Source: Paulinella micropora
Taxonomy: Eukaryota; Cercozoa; Imbricatea; Euglyphida
Length of the DNA stretch: 64,000 bases
Reading direction: 5' to 3'
Assembly: GCA_009731375.1 (NCBI GenBank)
Contig: BJOX01000145.1
Coordinates: forward strand, 549,417 to 613,416
Shown: piece by piece, positions 63,958-64,000 of the stretch
Layout of the letters: each line of letters begins with the position of its first letter
Numbering within the stretch: position 1 is the first letter of the stretch
Program-made: the position numbers and the translations under genes
The notes under the pieces: model-generated
Told to the model about the DNA's origin: nothing
The model's database searches: none
Seen by the model: the letters and a program-made list of their open reading frames with translations, nothing else

Positions 63958-64000
63958 CCCTCATACCCCTCTCATACCCCTCTCATACCCCCGCCTCTCT
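63531..64000. repeat. Mixed (TGG)n, (TTG)n, (ATCT)n and CTCATACCCC minisatellite
   Basis: A short unique stretch (63727-63790) separates (ATCT)n blocks from CATACCCCTCATA units, the reverse complement of the array at 61201-61519. The array continues to the window end. No gene seen. Confidence 0.8.

Overview
The window is eukaryotic genomic DNA, rich in microsatellites and repeats, that carries two integrated Maverick/Polinton-type DNA viruses (polintovirus-like proviruses). Provirus E1 spans 5287-27623 (22.3 kb) and E2 spans 39050-60363 (21.3 kb). Each is bounded by terminal inverted repeats (about 355 bp in E1, 152 bp in E2) and by an exact 6-bp target-site duplication (TTTAAT for E1, TTGAGC for E2), which is what Polinton integration leaves. 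The host cannot be named: no rRNA or clear host housekeeping gene is present. Tailed SINE-like repeats, LTR and LINE remnants, AATAAA signals and a 49-nt GT-AG intron all point to a eukaryote.

Layout. 1-5280: host DNA with an acidic/gag-like ORF fragment, a decayed LTR-retrotransposon integrase and copies of a (CAA)n-tailed repeat. 5281-27629: E1 with its duplications. 27630-39043: host DNA with possible host exons, (TATACG)n, (ATCT)n and (ATA)n arrays, a roughly 400-bp dispersed repeat, a tRNA-derived SINE and a LINE relic. 39044-60369: E2 with its duplications. 60370-64000: a GGGGTATGAG-type minisatellite around about 1.5 kb of (TTC)n.

E1 and E2 share, in the same order and orientation, a morphogenesis and integration block. 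It holds a virion protein of unknown role, double-jelly-roll major capsid protein, minor (penton-like) capsid protein, adenain/Ulp1-like protease, coiled-coil protein, small basic protein, FtsK/HerA-type packaging ATPase, a 121-123 aa protein, a divergent small secreted Cys-rich protein, a two-TM protein, a very long fibre ending in an S74-type intramolecular chaperone, a charged protein, a DUF5754-like protein and a retroviral-type integrase. The left replication block differs. E2 has an intact protein-primed-type family B DNA polymerase plus HIRAN and zinc-motif proteins. E1 has a divergent PolB-like region fused to a Pif1/RecD-like SF1 helicase, plus RING and lipase genes.

Most E1 genes are broken by frameshifts or stops. 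E2 is better kept: polymerase, ATPase, integrase and several accessory genes are intact, while MCP, penton, protease, TM protein and fibre are broken. At least two E2 breaks coincide with 10-N gaps flanked by duplicated contig ends and are assembly artefacts. E2 also carries a family of structured intergenic repeats beginning GATATTT and ending AAATATC in five spacers between genes, and an apparently spliced cargo gene next to the right TIR.
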